NCBI GenBank assembly: GCA_005790505.1
Contig: SXUP01000038.1
Span: 1-33,133, forward strand
Length of the DNA stretch: 33,133 nt
Reading direction: 5' to 3'
Source: Actinomycetota bacterium
GTDB taxonomy: Bacteria > Actinomycetota > Acidimicrobiia > Acidimicrobiales > Ilumatobacteraceae
In this document: positions 8,223 through 15,972 of the stretch, piece by piece
How the letters are laid out: every line of letters begins with the position of its first letter
How positions within the stretch are numbered: position 1 is the first letter of the stretch
Translations under genes and position numbers: made by a program
The notes under the pieces: model-generated
Seen by the model: only the letters and a program-made list of their open reading frames with translations
Database searches by the model: none
Told to the model about the DNA's origin: nothing

Positions 8223-9224
8223 TCACTCCAAAACACGAGCCAATGCTTCGGGTATCTCTGATGGGCCGCTAATCAAAGTCAATCTTGCACCCACTGAACT
8301 AGCCAAGAGACGTGCTTCATCAGAATCTTGCTCAGGAGCAATTATGACTATCTCTTCCAGACTTTGCGCTGCTGCTATCACATCGCCTTCTACCGTGGAT
8401 CGACAGTCACTCAACAGCACCGCCACGCGTCGTCCTGCTCGTGAGCGTGATAACTGTTGACTTGCCACAATCAGCGCGCCCGTGAGGTCGGTCGTCCCAA
8501 AACCACGAAGCGTGAGCACATCGTTGACCACTGCATCGCTTGATTTTTCAATATCTTGTGATTTTGCAATCACCACATCCTTTCCAAAAGCCAAAACACT
8601 GTAATCACTCGGGGTTCGACACGCAATGGCAGCAGCGGCAATAGCCGCAGTTGCGAGTGGTTTGCCGCCCATTGATCCACTGCGATCAACCAACAAGCAC
8701 AGCGCAACACCAGGCTTTGTCCATCCGCGAACGCGCAGACTATTTGAGTCAGGGATAATTCCGTGTTGCAATTCATTTAAAGCATCAAGGCTCGCATCAA
8801 TATCAAGATCACCTGCATCTGGCTGATAAGGAAGCGTCGTCATGCGACCAACTCCGCGCGGCTTGGTCGGACCACTCCGACCCAGGTCAAGCATGAGTCG
8901 ACCAGCCAATCTTCGTGCAAGTTCTCTCAACTTGGGATCGGTTGCCGCAGTTAAATCAGCAATCATCCCAAGCATCTCATCTGGATTACTTTGCATTGCT
9001 TCGTCAACGGCGAGTTCATCAAGTACCCCAACTTCCGGCGAAACCTGAGCAAAATTTCGATGTCTGGCAAGTTCACGACGAGATGTCGTCTGTCGACCTG
9101 CTTTGGCGATCGCCTCATCGGCGGCTAGACCTTCTTTGCTTAGTGGGAGTTGATGGCCCCGCTCGGGGCTCCAACTTTTCCCACGGTATTTTCTCCGTCC
9201 ACCCGACCAAAAACGTCTTGCCAT
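8223..9224 (-). CDS. VWA-domain protein, partner of the MoxR-type ATPase
   Basis: About 333 residues from the ATG at 9224; an ATG at 9260 is also open. The N-terminus is very basic (MARRFWSGGRRKYRGKS), the middle is helical, and the C-terminal half is a von Willebrand factor A domain with the complete metal-ion-dependent adhesion site: DRSGSMGG, a Thr in GFGTTDLTGAL and LLSDCRST. MoxR-VWA pairs act as chaperones that remodel or insert metal/cofactor into target enzymes. The start overlaps the moxR 3' end by 85 bases, so the two are tightly coupled. It is the last gene of an operon led by the NDMA-type alcohol dehydrogenases and ends 16 bases from the convergent LCP gene. It also resembles CoxE/magnesium-chelatase-D-like proteins. 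Confidence 0.85.
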   Translation of the reverse strand: MARRFWSGGRRKYRGKSWSPERGHQLPLSKEGLAADEAIAKAGRQTTSRRELARHRNFAQVSPEVGVLDELAVDEAMQSNPDEMLGMIADLTAATDPKLRELARRLAGRLMLDLGRSGPTKPRGVGRMTTLPYQPDAGDLDIDASLDALNELQHGIIPDSNSLRVRGWTKPGVALCLLVDRSGSMGGKPLATAAIAAAAIACRTPSDYSVLAFGKDVVIAKSQDIEKSSDAVVNDVLTLRGFGTTDLTGALIVASQQLSRSRAGRRVAVLLSDCRSTVEGDVIAAAQSLEEIVIIAPEQDSDEARLLASSVGARLTLISGPSEIPEALARVLE

Positions 9225-10063
9225 ATTTCTGTCACGATTTCGTCGGATGTGCGATTGCAACCTTCTCGCACCCGAACACGCCCACTTAAGGCCACAAGAG
9301 CCGCGTCGAGTGAGACACTCGGTTGAGAGGCTTCTTGACCCCGCAATTCCGCCAAAGATTGTGCCACGAGCACCGTGTCGACTGCTCCACGCACAGATGA
9401 ACCGACCCGCAGATCAGAATGTGTTCGCGTACGGCGAACAACTTCAACAATGCCTTCAATCCAGGTTTCATTCAATTTTCCGCGAATCATATTGCGTTCT
9501 ACGATTTCTTTTTCTTCTGTCAAAATTTGATATCCCATTGAAACGCGACAAACGCGGTCGTACACGGCAGCAGAAATTCGGGCAGTACCAACGGCGTCAA
9601 ACGGGTTCATCGCCGCCACTAATCTAAATCCGCTTGATGCCGCAATACGACCCAAACGTGGCACATGGATTTCACCCTCACTCATAACAGTGATCAAAAC
9701 ATTGAGAGTTTCTTCGGGGATGCGATTGATTTCTTCGACATACAGCAATGATCCATCACGCAATGCCGTCACAAGTGGCCCATCAACAAACACCTCAGGG
9801 TCGTATCCTTGAGTCATTACTCGCGCTGGATCAAAGTGACCAACTAATCGAGCCGGAGTCAATTCGGCATTACCCTCTACAAATTCAAATCCAATGCCTA
9901 ATCCGCTGGCAACTGCCCGCAACACCGTGGACTTGCCTGTTCCGGGAGGACCCTCAAGCAATACATGTCGATCGGCGTCAAGTGCAGCCAAGACGAGTTC
10001 AAGTTCGCGTCGCCGACCTACAACTTGGTCACAGAGTTGATCCAGCAGTTGTCTACTAGCCAT
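9140..10063 (-). CDS. MoxR-family AAA+ ATPase
   Basis: 307 residues, the usual size for MoxR ATPases. Walker A is GPPGTGKST (about residues 38-46), Walker B is LLYVEEINRIPEE with the ENRxP-like MoxR signature, sensor 1 is FRLVAAMNPFDAVGT, and a C-terminal lid domain follows. MoxR proteins work in the cytosol with VWA partners, using ATP to mature or activate specific enzymes; the founding member supports methanol oxidation in Paracoccus. The ATG overlaps the end of the upstream alcohol dehydrogenase by eight bases (ATGGCTAG), and the downstream VWA gene overlaps its own end, which points to one co-translated unit. The client is inferred from context only. Confidence 0.92.
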   Translation of the reverse strand: MASRQLLDQLCDQVVGRRRELELVLAALDADRHVLLEGPPGTGKSTVLRAVASGLGIGFEFVEGNAELTPARLVGHFDPARVMTQGYDPEVFVDGPLVTALRDGSLLYVEEINRIPEETLNVLITVMSEGEIHVPRLGRIAASSGFRLVAAMNPFDAVGTARISAAVYDRVCRVSMGYQILTEEKEIVERNMIRGKLNETWIEGIVEVVRRTRTHSDLRVGSSVRGAVDTVLVAQSLAELRGQEASQPSVSLDAALVALSGRVRVREGCNRTSDEIVTEIWQDVFGRVDGENTVGKVGAPSGAINSH

Positions 10064-11207
10064 AAACGATTACGCCACGAAGATTCTCGCCGTCGCGCAT
10101 CGCTCGATATCCCTCGTTGATTTGGTCAAGACTGTAAGTCTTTGTGATTAGTTCGTCTAATTTGAGTTGGCCAGCACGGTACATATCAAGGAGTGCAGGA
10201 ATATCGGCCCGTGGGTTGAGGCTGCCAAAGATTGTCCCTTTTATTTCTTTGTTCCACATCGCAAGTTGGAAAAGGTTAATGCTGGCGGTGCTATCCATCA
10301 TTGGCGAGATTGCGGTAACAACGACCGTCCCGCCCTTTCCTGCGAGGGTCATTCCCGACTCCATCATTTCTCCGTGCAAAACACCAGGGGTCATGATGAC
10401 TCGGTCTGCCATTTGACCCCATGTCATTTCCATCACGGCGGGGATCGCTTCTTCCATTGAAGAAAATGTATGTGTTGCCCCAAATTCCATCGCCTTTTCG
10501 CGTTTCAATTCAACGGGGTCAATCGCAATAATTCGCGTTGCACCTGCCATGCGTGCACCCTGCACAGCATTCATGCCGATGCCCCCAATTCCGACTACAA
10601 CAACCGTGTCTCCAGCCTGTGTTCCGGCTCGACTGGTGGCCGAGCCCCATCCTGTTGCTACGCCACAAGACACCAGTGCAACACATTCAAAAGGAATATC
10701 TGGCTCTACCTTTATCACGGAGTCCTCGGCCACGCATGCGTATTCGCTGAATGTTCCCAACTTTGCCATCAAGGTGACGGGCTTGTCTCCACGCGCAAAG
10801 TGACGGTGTGTTCCGTCTGTAATCATTCCACCAATAAATGTCTGTGCTCCTGCATCACACAAGTTTTGGCGACCAGTGCTGCAGTACCGACAACGACCAC
10901 AACTTGGCACAAAGCTCGCAGATACGTGGTCTCCAACTTTGACGCTCGAGACCCCAGAACCAACCTCGATCACAACTCCAGCGCCCTCATGCCCCCCGAT
11001 AACTGGAAAAAAATCTTCTATTCCCATCAACGGCCATGCTTCTTTGGGTGGGACTAAATCACCTGTCACTAGATGTTCGTCGCTATGACAAAGACCCGCT
11101 GCTTTCCATTGCACCAAGACTTCTTTGGCCTTGGGGGAATGAACCTCAATCTCCTCGACGCTCCACTCTTGATTGAGGCCCCACAATATTGCTGCTTTTG
11201 ATTTCAT
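10056..11207 (-). CDS. NDMA-dependent-type zinc alcohol dehydrogenase (copy 2 of 2)
   Basis: 383 residues, medium-chain zinc dehydrogenase. Catalytic zinc ligands: Cys in GLCHSDEHL, His in GGHEG and Cys in LVSCGVATGWG. Structural zinc ligands: the four cysteines of CGRCRYCSTGRQNLC. The Rossmann glycine motif is GIGGIGMNAVQG. HSDEHLVTGD and the overall pattern match the family of alcohol dehydrogenases that hold NAD tightly and are found with mycofactocin genes; they need an external electron acceptor (NDMA in the assay) instead of exchanging NADH. Relative to its neighbour it has about twelve extra residues between HLVTGDL and VIGGHEG (VPPKEAWPLMGIEDFF). A good AAAGGA ribosome-binding site precedes the ATG, and moxR overlaps its 3' end. 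The alcohol substrate is unknown. Confidence 0.92.
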   Translation of the reverse strand: MKSKAAILWGLNQEWSVEEIEVHSPKAKEVLVQWKAAGLCHSDEHLVTGDLVPPKEAWPLMGIEDFFPVIGGHEGAGVVIEVGSGVSSVKVGDHVSASFVPSCGRCRYCSTGRQNLCDAGAQTFIGGMITDGTHRHFARGDKPVTLMAKLGTFSEYACVAEDSVIKVEPDIPFECVALVSCGVATGWGSATSRAGTQAGDTVVVVGIGGIGMNAVQGARMAGATRIIAIDPVELKREKAMEFGATHTFSSMEEAIPAVMEMTWGQMADRVIMTPGVLHGEMMESGMTLAGKGGTVVVTAISPMMDSTASINLFQLAMWNKEIKGTIFGSLNPRADIPALLDMYRAGQLKLDELITKTYSLDQINEGYRAMRDGENLRGVIVYG

Positions 11208-11257
11208 ATTTTTGTCCTTTTACTCAATACTTTTTTGAAATAAATTCTTCGCCACCG

Positions 11258-12370
11258 TCAGTCCAAAACTAAAACGCCACGAATATTCTTGCCATCTCGC
11301 ATTGCCTCGTAGCCGTCATTGACTCCTTCAAGTGGATACCGTTTAGTTATCAGTCCATCGAGATCAAGTTGACCTGCGCGGTACAAGCCAATCAATTTGG
11401 GAATATCAGAGCGGGGATTTCCAGAACCAAACAGAGAGCCCACAACTTGTTTTTCCATCAATGTGAGATCCAATAAGTTCATGGTCACACTCATCTCAAA
11501 TGCGGGATGAATGTTGGTGACAACAACCCGTCCACGCTTTGCCGCTAGCCCCATTGCTTCTGCCATAAGAGCACCATTTCCGATTCCCATGGTCATAATG
11601 ACTTTGTTGGCCATCGTTCCCCAAGTGATGTCTTGCAGCAAAGGCAATGCTTCAGCCATTGAAGCAGCAGTATGAGTCGCGCCGAGTTCCATAGCCTTTT
11701 CACGTTTGAATTCCACGGGATCAATCGCCACGATGCGTTTTGCACCCGCAAGTTTTGCCCCTTGAATTGCATTGGCGCCAATACCACCAATACCAACCAC
11801 CGCCACAGTGTCGCCGGGACGGGTTTCTGCCGCATAAACAGCACTTCCCCAACCTGTTACAACACCACATCCGAGTAAACATGCGCGATCAAGTGGAATA
11901 TCGTTATCAATCTTGATGCAGGATGCTTCGTTCACAACCGTGTGATTGGCAAATGTTCCAAGCAAGCACATCGTTCCTAGGTCTTGTCCTTGGGCATGAT
12001 GCCGCGATGTGCCGTCGGTGATTTGTCGACCCGTACCCATGAGTGCTCCGAGATCGCACAGGTTTTGGTGCCCGCGGGAACAACTAGCACATTTCCCACA
12101 CGAGGGGATAAATCCAAACACCACATGATCTCCAGCGGCAAGCCAACTCACGCCGGCTCCGACCTCTTGCACCACGCCTGCACCCTCATGGCCTCCGATG
12201 ATGGGTAGACCAAACGGCAAATCACCAGTCACTAAGTGTTCGTCGCTATGGCACATTCCCGACGCGGCAATTTTCACAAGCACTTCGCCCGGGCCTGGCG
12301 GGTCAAGTTCAATCTCCTCAACACTCCAAGGCTTATTGATTTCCCATAAAATTGCGGCCTTAGTTTTCAT
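11258..12370 (-). CDS. NDMA-dependent-type zinc alcohol dehydrogenase (copy 1 of 2)
   Basis: 370 residues. It has the same architecture as the adjacent copy: catalytic zinc residues in GMCHSDEHL, GGHEG and LLGCGVVTGWG, structural zinc CGKCASCSRGHQNLC, and nucleotide-binding GIGGIGANAIQG. It lacks the insertion before GGHEG and so represents the standard form. The two copies are clearly paralogous over their whole length, suggesting a tandem duplication followed by divergence. It is the first gene of the minus-strand operon, has GGGGGA seven or so bases before its ATG, and starts 141 bases from the divergent mycofactocin precursor gene. That makes it a likely mycofactocin-using enzyme (established family association; specific role inferred). 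Confidence 0.93.
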   Translation of the reverse strand: MKTKAAILWEINKPWSVEEIELDPPGPGEVLVKIAASGMCHSDEHLVTGDLPFGLPIIGGHEGAGVVQEVGAGVSWLAAGDHVVFGFIPSCGKCASCSRGHQNLCDLGALMGTGRQITDGTSRHHAQGQDLGTMCLLGTFANHTVVNEASCIKIDNDIPLDRACLLGCGVVTGWGSAVYAAETRPGDTVAVVGIGGIGANAIQGAKLAGAKRIVAIDPVEFKREKAMELGATHTAASMAEALPLLQDITWGTMANKVIMTMGIGNGALMAEAMGLAAKRGRVVVTNIHPAFEMSVTMNLLDLTLMEKQVVGSLFGSGNPRSDIPKLIGLYRAGQLDLDGLITKRYPLEGVNDGYEAMRDGKNIRGVLVLD

Positions 12371-12434
12371 TATTTCCCCCGATATTTGTTATTGCTGCTC
12401 GCTGACCATGCGCCAGAACAAGACCTTATCTAAA

Positions 12435-12445
12435 AATCAGTGATT
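12435..12445. promoter_or_regulatory. small palindrome in the adh/mftA divergent promoter region
   Basis: AATCA-G-TGATT lies midway in the 141-base gap between the alcohol dehydrogenase operon and mftA. Its position suits an operator shared by both transcripts. MftR, the TetR-type regulator often linked to these loci, is not encoded in the window. The half-sites are short, so chance is quite possible. Confidence 0.22.
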
Positions 12446-12511
12446 AGTTCTATTGGCACCACTTCTTGGCGTAGGCCCTTGGGCTGGGTGCGCATTTAGT
12501 ACGCTCAAGGT

Positions 12512-12658
12512 ATGCAAACCACCAATCCAACAGCCGACCCAACCCCCGAAACAGCCCCCCAGAAGTCCAAAGGCACAGATTCAACAACGATCCTTGCTCT
12601 TGAGGAGGAACTCTTGATTGAAGAGATTTCGATCGACGGTATGTGCGGCGTCTACTGA
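12512..12658 (+). CDS. mftA: mycofactocin precursor peptide MftA
   Basis: A 48-residue ORF ending ...EEISIDGMCGVY, the diagnostic C-terminus of the mycofactocin precursor. MftC acts on the final Val47-Tyr48 (oxidative decarboxylation of Tyr, then a carbon-carbon cross-link to Val), and MftE releases the Val-Tyr-derived core. Preceding it is the acidic LALEEELLIEE stretch that is typically recognised by MftB. The N-terminal third is an unremarkable Thr/Pro-rich leader (PTADPTPETAPQ). The ATG at 12512 has only AAGG close by; TAGTAC nine bases upstream may be a -10 element giving an almost leaderless mRNA. mftB follows after 19 bases. The gene is short enough to be missed by automatic annotation. 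Confidence 0.95.
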   Translation: MQTTNPTADPTPETAPQKSKGTDSTTILALEEELLIEEISIDGMCGVY

Positions 12659-12677
12659 AAAGTCTCTGCGCTTGACC

Positions 12678-12944
12678 ATGACTATCACCATCGACTCTGC
12701 GTGCGAACTAGACCCTCGAGTGTCGCTACGACCAGAGCCATTTGGTGCACTCGCCTACCACTACGGCAACAGAAGGCTTGTGTTTTTGCGTCATCCTGAT
12801 GTTGTATCGGTCGTGAAATCCCTAGGTGAACACGCGACAGTGCGTGAAGCTCTCATGGCCAACTCTGTTCTTGAAACACGGTGGCCTGCATTTGTTTCAG
12901 CAATTGATTCACTCTCTGCCTCGGAAATCATCCGTGTCCGTTAG
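12678..12944 (+). CDS. mftB: mycofactocin peptide chaperone MftB (RRE protein)
   Basis: 88 residues from the ATG at 12678; the frame is open from an upstream ATG at 12618, but that would run across the end of mftA. The text CELDPRVSLRPEPFGALAYH followed by YGNRRLVFLRHPDVVSVVKSL is characteristic of MftB, a small PqqD-like RiPP recognition element that binds MftA and delivers it to the radical SAM enzyme. It sits between mftA and mftC as expected, and its stop overlaps the mftC GTG start by 11 bases. No catalytic activity is expected. Confidence 0.93.
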   Translation: MTITIDSACELDPRVSLRPEPFGALAYHYGNRRLVFLRHPDVVSVVKSLGEHATVREALMANSVLETRWPAFVSAIDSLSASEIIRVR

Positions 12945-14064
12945 CCCTCTCATCGGCGAGCTCAAGCAAGGACTTGATGCCCCCATCTGCTTGACATGGG
13001 AACTTACTTATGCCTGCAACCTGTCATGCATTCACTGTCTTTCCAGTAGCGGACAACGCGACCCGGATGAATTGTCGACTGCACAAGCAAAAGCCGTGCT
13101 CGACGAGTTGCGCGATCTTCAGGTCTTCTACATCAACATCGGTGGTGGCGAGCCGATGATTCGCCGTGACTTTTTCGAGATTCTTGAACACGCAAGTAAA
13201 AATGGAATTGGTGTCAAGTTTTCAACCAACGGCGCTTTCATTGATTACGAAAAAGCACTTCGTCTTGCCGCCATGGATTACCTTGACATACAAATCAGTC
13301 TCGATGGCGTCGATTCAATCACTAACGATGCAGTACGAGGATTAGGGTCATATGACCTTGCACGACGGGCAATGGACAATCTTGCAGCAGCAAATTTTGG
13401 TCCGTTCAAGATCTCCGTTGTCATGACTCGTCACAATGTGTCACAGCTCGACCAATTTAAAGATCTTGCTGATTCATACGGTGCGCAACTGCGCATCACG
13501 CGGTTGCGCCCCGCTGGTCGTGGCGCCGATACATGGAACGATTTACATCCAACCAACGAGCAACAACGAGAAATCTACAACTGGCTGATGTCGCACGGCG
13601 ACAATGTCTTGACGGGTGATTCGTTTTTTCACCTCAATGCCCTTGGTCCTGCACTGCCCGGATTGAATATGTGCGGTGCTGGACGCGTTGTCTGCCTCAT
13701 TGACCCAATCGGTGATGTCTATGCATGCCCCTTCGTCATCCATGATGAGTTCAAGGCAGGAAGCGCCCTTGGTGTTGGTGGTTTCACAAAAGTTTGGCGC
13801 GAGTCTGCCCTATTTAAGGAACTTCGTGAACCACAAAGTGCTGGGGCGTGCGCATCATGTGGTTCATACGATGAATGCCAGGGCGGTTGCATGGCGGCAA
13901 AGTTTTTTACAGGTCTTCCGCTCGATGGACCTGATCCTGAGTGTGTCAAGGGACATGGTCAAGAATCTCTCCTTGCAGTCCCAATTTTGCTTACACCCCG
14001 ACCAACACCTGACCACAGCAAACCGACACTAATCAAGTTACAAAAGCCCGTCGTGAGAGTCTGA
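12934..14064 (+). CDS. mftC: mycofactocin radical SAM maturase MftC
   Basis: 376 residues from a GTG at 12934 with GGAAA just upstream; an in-frame ATG at 12826 would overlap most of mftB and is unlikely. The radical SAM motif is CxxxCxxC at residues 28, 32 and 35 (YACNLSCIHC), followed by GGGEPMIRRDF (the SAM-binding GGE). The C-terminal SPASM domain has many cysteines: MCGAGRVVCLIDPIGDVYAC, then CASCGSYDECQGGC and a last Cys near PDPEC, ligating two auxiliary iron-sulfur clusters. MftC decarboxylates the terminal Tyr of MftA and then cross-links it to Val. Its stop is separated by one base from the plsY-like ATG, so translation is probably coupled. Confidence 0.96.
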   Translation: MSVSPLIGELKQGLDAPICLTWELTYACNLSCIHCLSSSGQRDPDELSTAQAKAVLDELRDLQVFYINIGGGEPMIRRDFFEILEHASKNGIGVKFSTNGAFIDYEKALRLAAMDYLDIQISLDGVDSITNDAVRGLGSYDLARRAMDNLAAANFGPFKISVVMTRHNVSQLDQFKDLADSYGAQLRITRLRPAGRGADTWNDLHPTNEQQREIYNWLMSHGDNVLTGDSFFHLNALGPALPGLNMCGAGRVVCLIDPIGDVYACPFVIHDEFKAGSALGVGGFTKVWRESALFKELREPQSAGACASCGSYDECQGGCMAAKFFTGLPLDGPDPECVKGHGQESLLAVPILLTPRPTPDHSKPTLIKLQKPVVRV

Positions 14065-14065
14065 A

Positions 14066-14668
14066 ATGATTGCCACTTCAATCGCAGTTGTGCTGATGTT
14101 TTTGTTGTCGTATTTTATTGGCACATTTCCGAGCGCAATCATGGTGGCTAAAAGCAAAGGCCTTGACATCATGCACGTCGGCTCAGGCAATCCGGGCACC
14201 AGCAACATTGCGCGCGCCATGGGCTGGAAATATGGTGCTGCTGTTTTAATCATGGATGTGGGGAAGGGGTCAATAGCAACGGTTATCGGAATCTTTGTTT
14301 CTGATCGCGGTCTTGGCTATCTCTGCGGTGCAGCGGCAATTCTTGGGCACATGTTTCCACTACAACGCAAATTCAAAGGTGGGAAAGGAGTCGCAACAGG
14401 AGCAGGAATCATTTTTGTAATGCAATTCTTTGTCATGCTTCTTCTTCTCGTGATGTGGTTTGTGATGCTCAAACTGACGAAAAAGGCATCTATCGGCTCA
14501 ATAGTGCTCCTGCCTTTGCTTCCGGTTTTTCTTGCCGTCGCTGGCTCACCAGCCTGGGAGATCTGGACAACCATCGGACTCGGAGTCATCATCGAGATTC
14601 GCCACACCGCCAACATCAAACGATTGCTTTCCGGAAGCGAACCACCTCTTGGTGGAGTGGTGCCATAA
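14066..14668 (+). CDS. plsY: PlsY-like glycerol-3-phosphate acyltransferase inside the mycofactocin operon
   Basis: 200 residues, an integral membrane protein with about five helices. The three PlsY motifs are present: SGNPGTSNIARAMG, KGGKGVATGAG and RHTANIKRLLSGSE. PlsY transfers an acyl group from acyl-phosphate to glycerol-3-phosphate, the first step of phospholipid synthesis in most bacteria. It starts one base after the mftC stop (TGAAATG), so it is surely in the mft transcript. It stands where mftD, the flavin dehydrogenase, is usually found. It could be the cell's housekeeping PlsY captured by the operon or a dedicated paralogue; the sequence does not decide. Motif residues look intact. 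Confidence 0.88.
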   Translation: MIATSIAVVLMFLLSYFIGTFPSAIMVAKSKGLDIMHVGSGNPGTSNIARAMGWKYGAAVLIMDVGKGSIATVIGIFVSDRGLGYLCGAAAILGHMFPLQRKFKGGKGVATGAGIIFVMQFFVMLLLLVMWFVMLKLTKKASIGSIVLLPLLPVFLAVAGSPAWEIWTTIGLGVIIEIRHTANIKRLLSGSEPPLGGVVP

Positions 14669-14677
14669 TCGGCAAAT

Positions 14678-15304
14678 ATGCTTCCTTTTCTTGATACTTT
14701 TTTCACTTGGCTTGAAGAATTTTCTTCATCTCCATCTTTTTATCTGGTGATATTTAGCATCGCCATTGCTGACTCCGTAATCCCAATTGTGCCGAGTGAA
14801 ACAATGGTTATCATCGCTGGAGTTAGTGCCGGCAGTGGGCAACTCTTCTTGCCCCTTGTCATAATCGCTGCCGCAGGTGGAGCATTTATTGGTGACAACC
14901 TGAGCTACCTCATCGGTCGCTCGGCGTCGGCACGAATCACTCGATACTACGAGCGCAACGAAAAAGGCCGCAAGCGGCTGGCCTGGGCTCACGCTCAGGT
15001 TCGTGAGCGGGGTGGATCACTTTTGGTGACCGCTCGATTTATTCCGGGAGGTCGAACCATCGTCACCCTGTCTTGTGGCATTACTAATCAAGCTCATCGC
15101 TGGTTTGCCCAATGGGTGCTTTTTGCGGGCATCATTTGGGGAACTTACGCTTCCCTGCTTGGCTACGTGGGTGGTAAAACTTTTGGGGACAATCATACTT
15201 TGGCATTTTTAGTGGCCTTTGGAATCGCGCTTTCTGCAACGGTATTAATTGAAATTGTTCGCGCTGAGCGCAAGAGACGTTCAGGCAGTCCTAACCTGCA
15301 CTAA
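14678..15304 (+). CDS. DedA/SNARE-associated family membrane protein
   Basis: 208 residues with an N-terminal amphipathic segment, several membrane helices, and the DedA signatures GDNLSYLIGR and ARFIPGGRTIVTLSCG (the conserved F-x-PGxR element in the re-entrant region). DedA proteins move lipids or isoprenoid phosphates such as undecaprenyl phosphate across the membrane and affect proton-motive force and drug tolerance. It starts nine bases after plsY, and its TAA overlaps the mftE ATG (TAATG). The genomic position implies co-expression with mycofactocin maturation. A functional link, for example recycling a polyprenyl carrier for glycosylation, is speculation. Confidence 0.85.
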   Translation: MLPFLDTFFTWLEEFSSSPSFYLVIFSIAIADSVIPIVPSETMVIIAGVSAGSGQLFLPLVIIAAAGGAFIGDNLSYLIGRSASARITRYYERNEKGRKRLAWAHAQVRERGGSLLVTARFIPGGRTIVTLSCGITNQAHRWFAQWVLFAGIIWGTYASLLGYVGGKTFGDNHTLAFLVAFGIALSATVLIEIVRAERKRRSGSPNLH

Positions 15305-15972
15305 TGACGCTTGACGCGCGCCCGATACTCGTTGTTCCGATCGGCGCCTACGAACAACACGGAACGCACCTGCCTTTTGACACTGATACGCGCATCGCCA
15401 CCGCCATCACCCAACTTGCCCTCCTTCGTTGCCAATTAGATAATTTTGTCATTGCACCAGCACTACCAATCTCTGCTAGCGACGAACACAGAGGGTTCAG
15501 TGGCACCTTGAGCGCCGGGACTCAGGCCACAAAGGAATTTTTAATCGCCATTTGTCGATCTGCTGAATGGAGTCGTGGTGTTGTCTTGGTCAACGGTCAT
15601 GGTGGCAATGCAGACGCACTCCAGTCCGTGCACTACGCACTTGACCACGAACAAATCACCCATGCCATCTGGTCTGTCACCGGATCAGCAATAACCGACA
15701 CACACGCGGGACATTTTGAGACGTCAATCATGCTGCATCTTTTTCCTGAGCTGGTGCAGATTGATACTGCAGTAGTCGGCAATACCACCGCACTCGATCA
15801 AATTATGCCCACCATGCGGGAGAATGGTCTGCGCGCTGTCTCTACCACGGGCGTACTTGGCGACCCCACTACTGCGACTGCCGCTGATGGTTGCCTGCTC
15901 GTGGAACAAAATGTTGTGTCACTTACTCAAGTTCTGTTGCAATGCTCGTCTGCATGGAGTGCTGCTTCGTGA
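15304..15972 (+). CDS. mftE: mycofactocin peptidase MftE (creatininase family)
   Basis: 222 residues. The creatininase fold shows its metal ligands: Glu17, His19 and Asp28 in GAYEQHGTHLPFDTDT, the histidine of VNGHGGN, and the glutamate of AGHFETSIML. MftE cleaves the MftC-modified MftA to free the Val-Tyr-derived dipeptide (AHDP), which becomes the cofactor core. Length and motifs are normal for the family. Its ATG overlaps the dedA stop by one base, and its TGA overlaps the mftF GTG (GTGA), so it lies inside one co-translated string. Confidence 0.93.
   Translation: MTLDARPILVVPIGAYEQHGTHLPFDTDTRIATAITQLALLRCQLDNFVIAPALPISASDEHRGFSGTLSAGTQATKEFLIAICRSAEWSRGVVLVNGHGGNADALQSVHYALDHEQITHAIWSVTGSAITDTHAGHFETSIMLHLFPELVQIDTAVVGNTTALDQIMPTMRENGLRAVSTTGVLGDPTTATAADGCLLVEQNVVSLTQVLLQCSSAWSAAS

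Noticed and set aside
10470-11057. 195-residue plus-strand ORF opposite the second alcohol dehydrogenase
   Set aside because: Cys/His-rich low-quality translation antisense to a well-conserved gene; no start signal and no recognisable domain.
12826-12933. Longer mftC starting at ATG 12826
   Set aside because: It would be antiphase to most of mftB; the MftC family begins close to the GTG at 12934, which has a ribosome-binding-like GGAAA.
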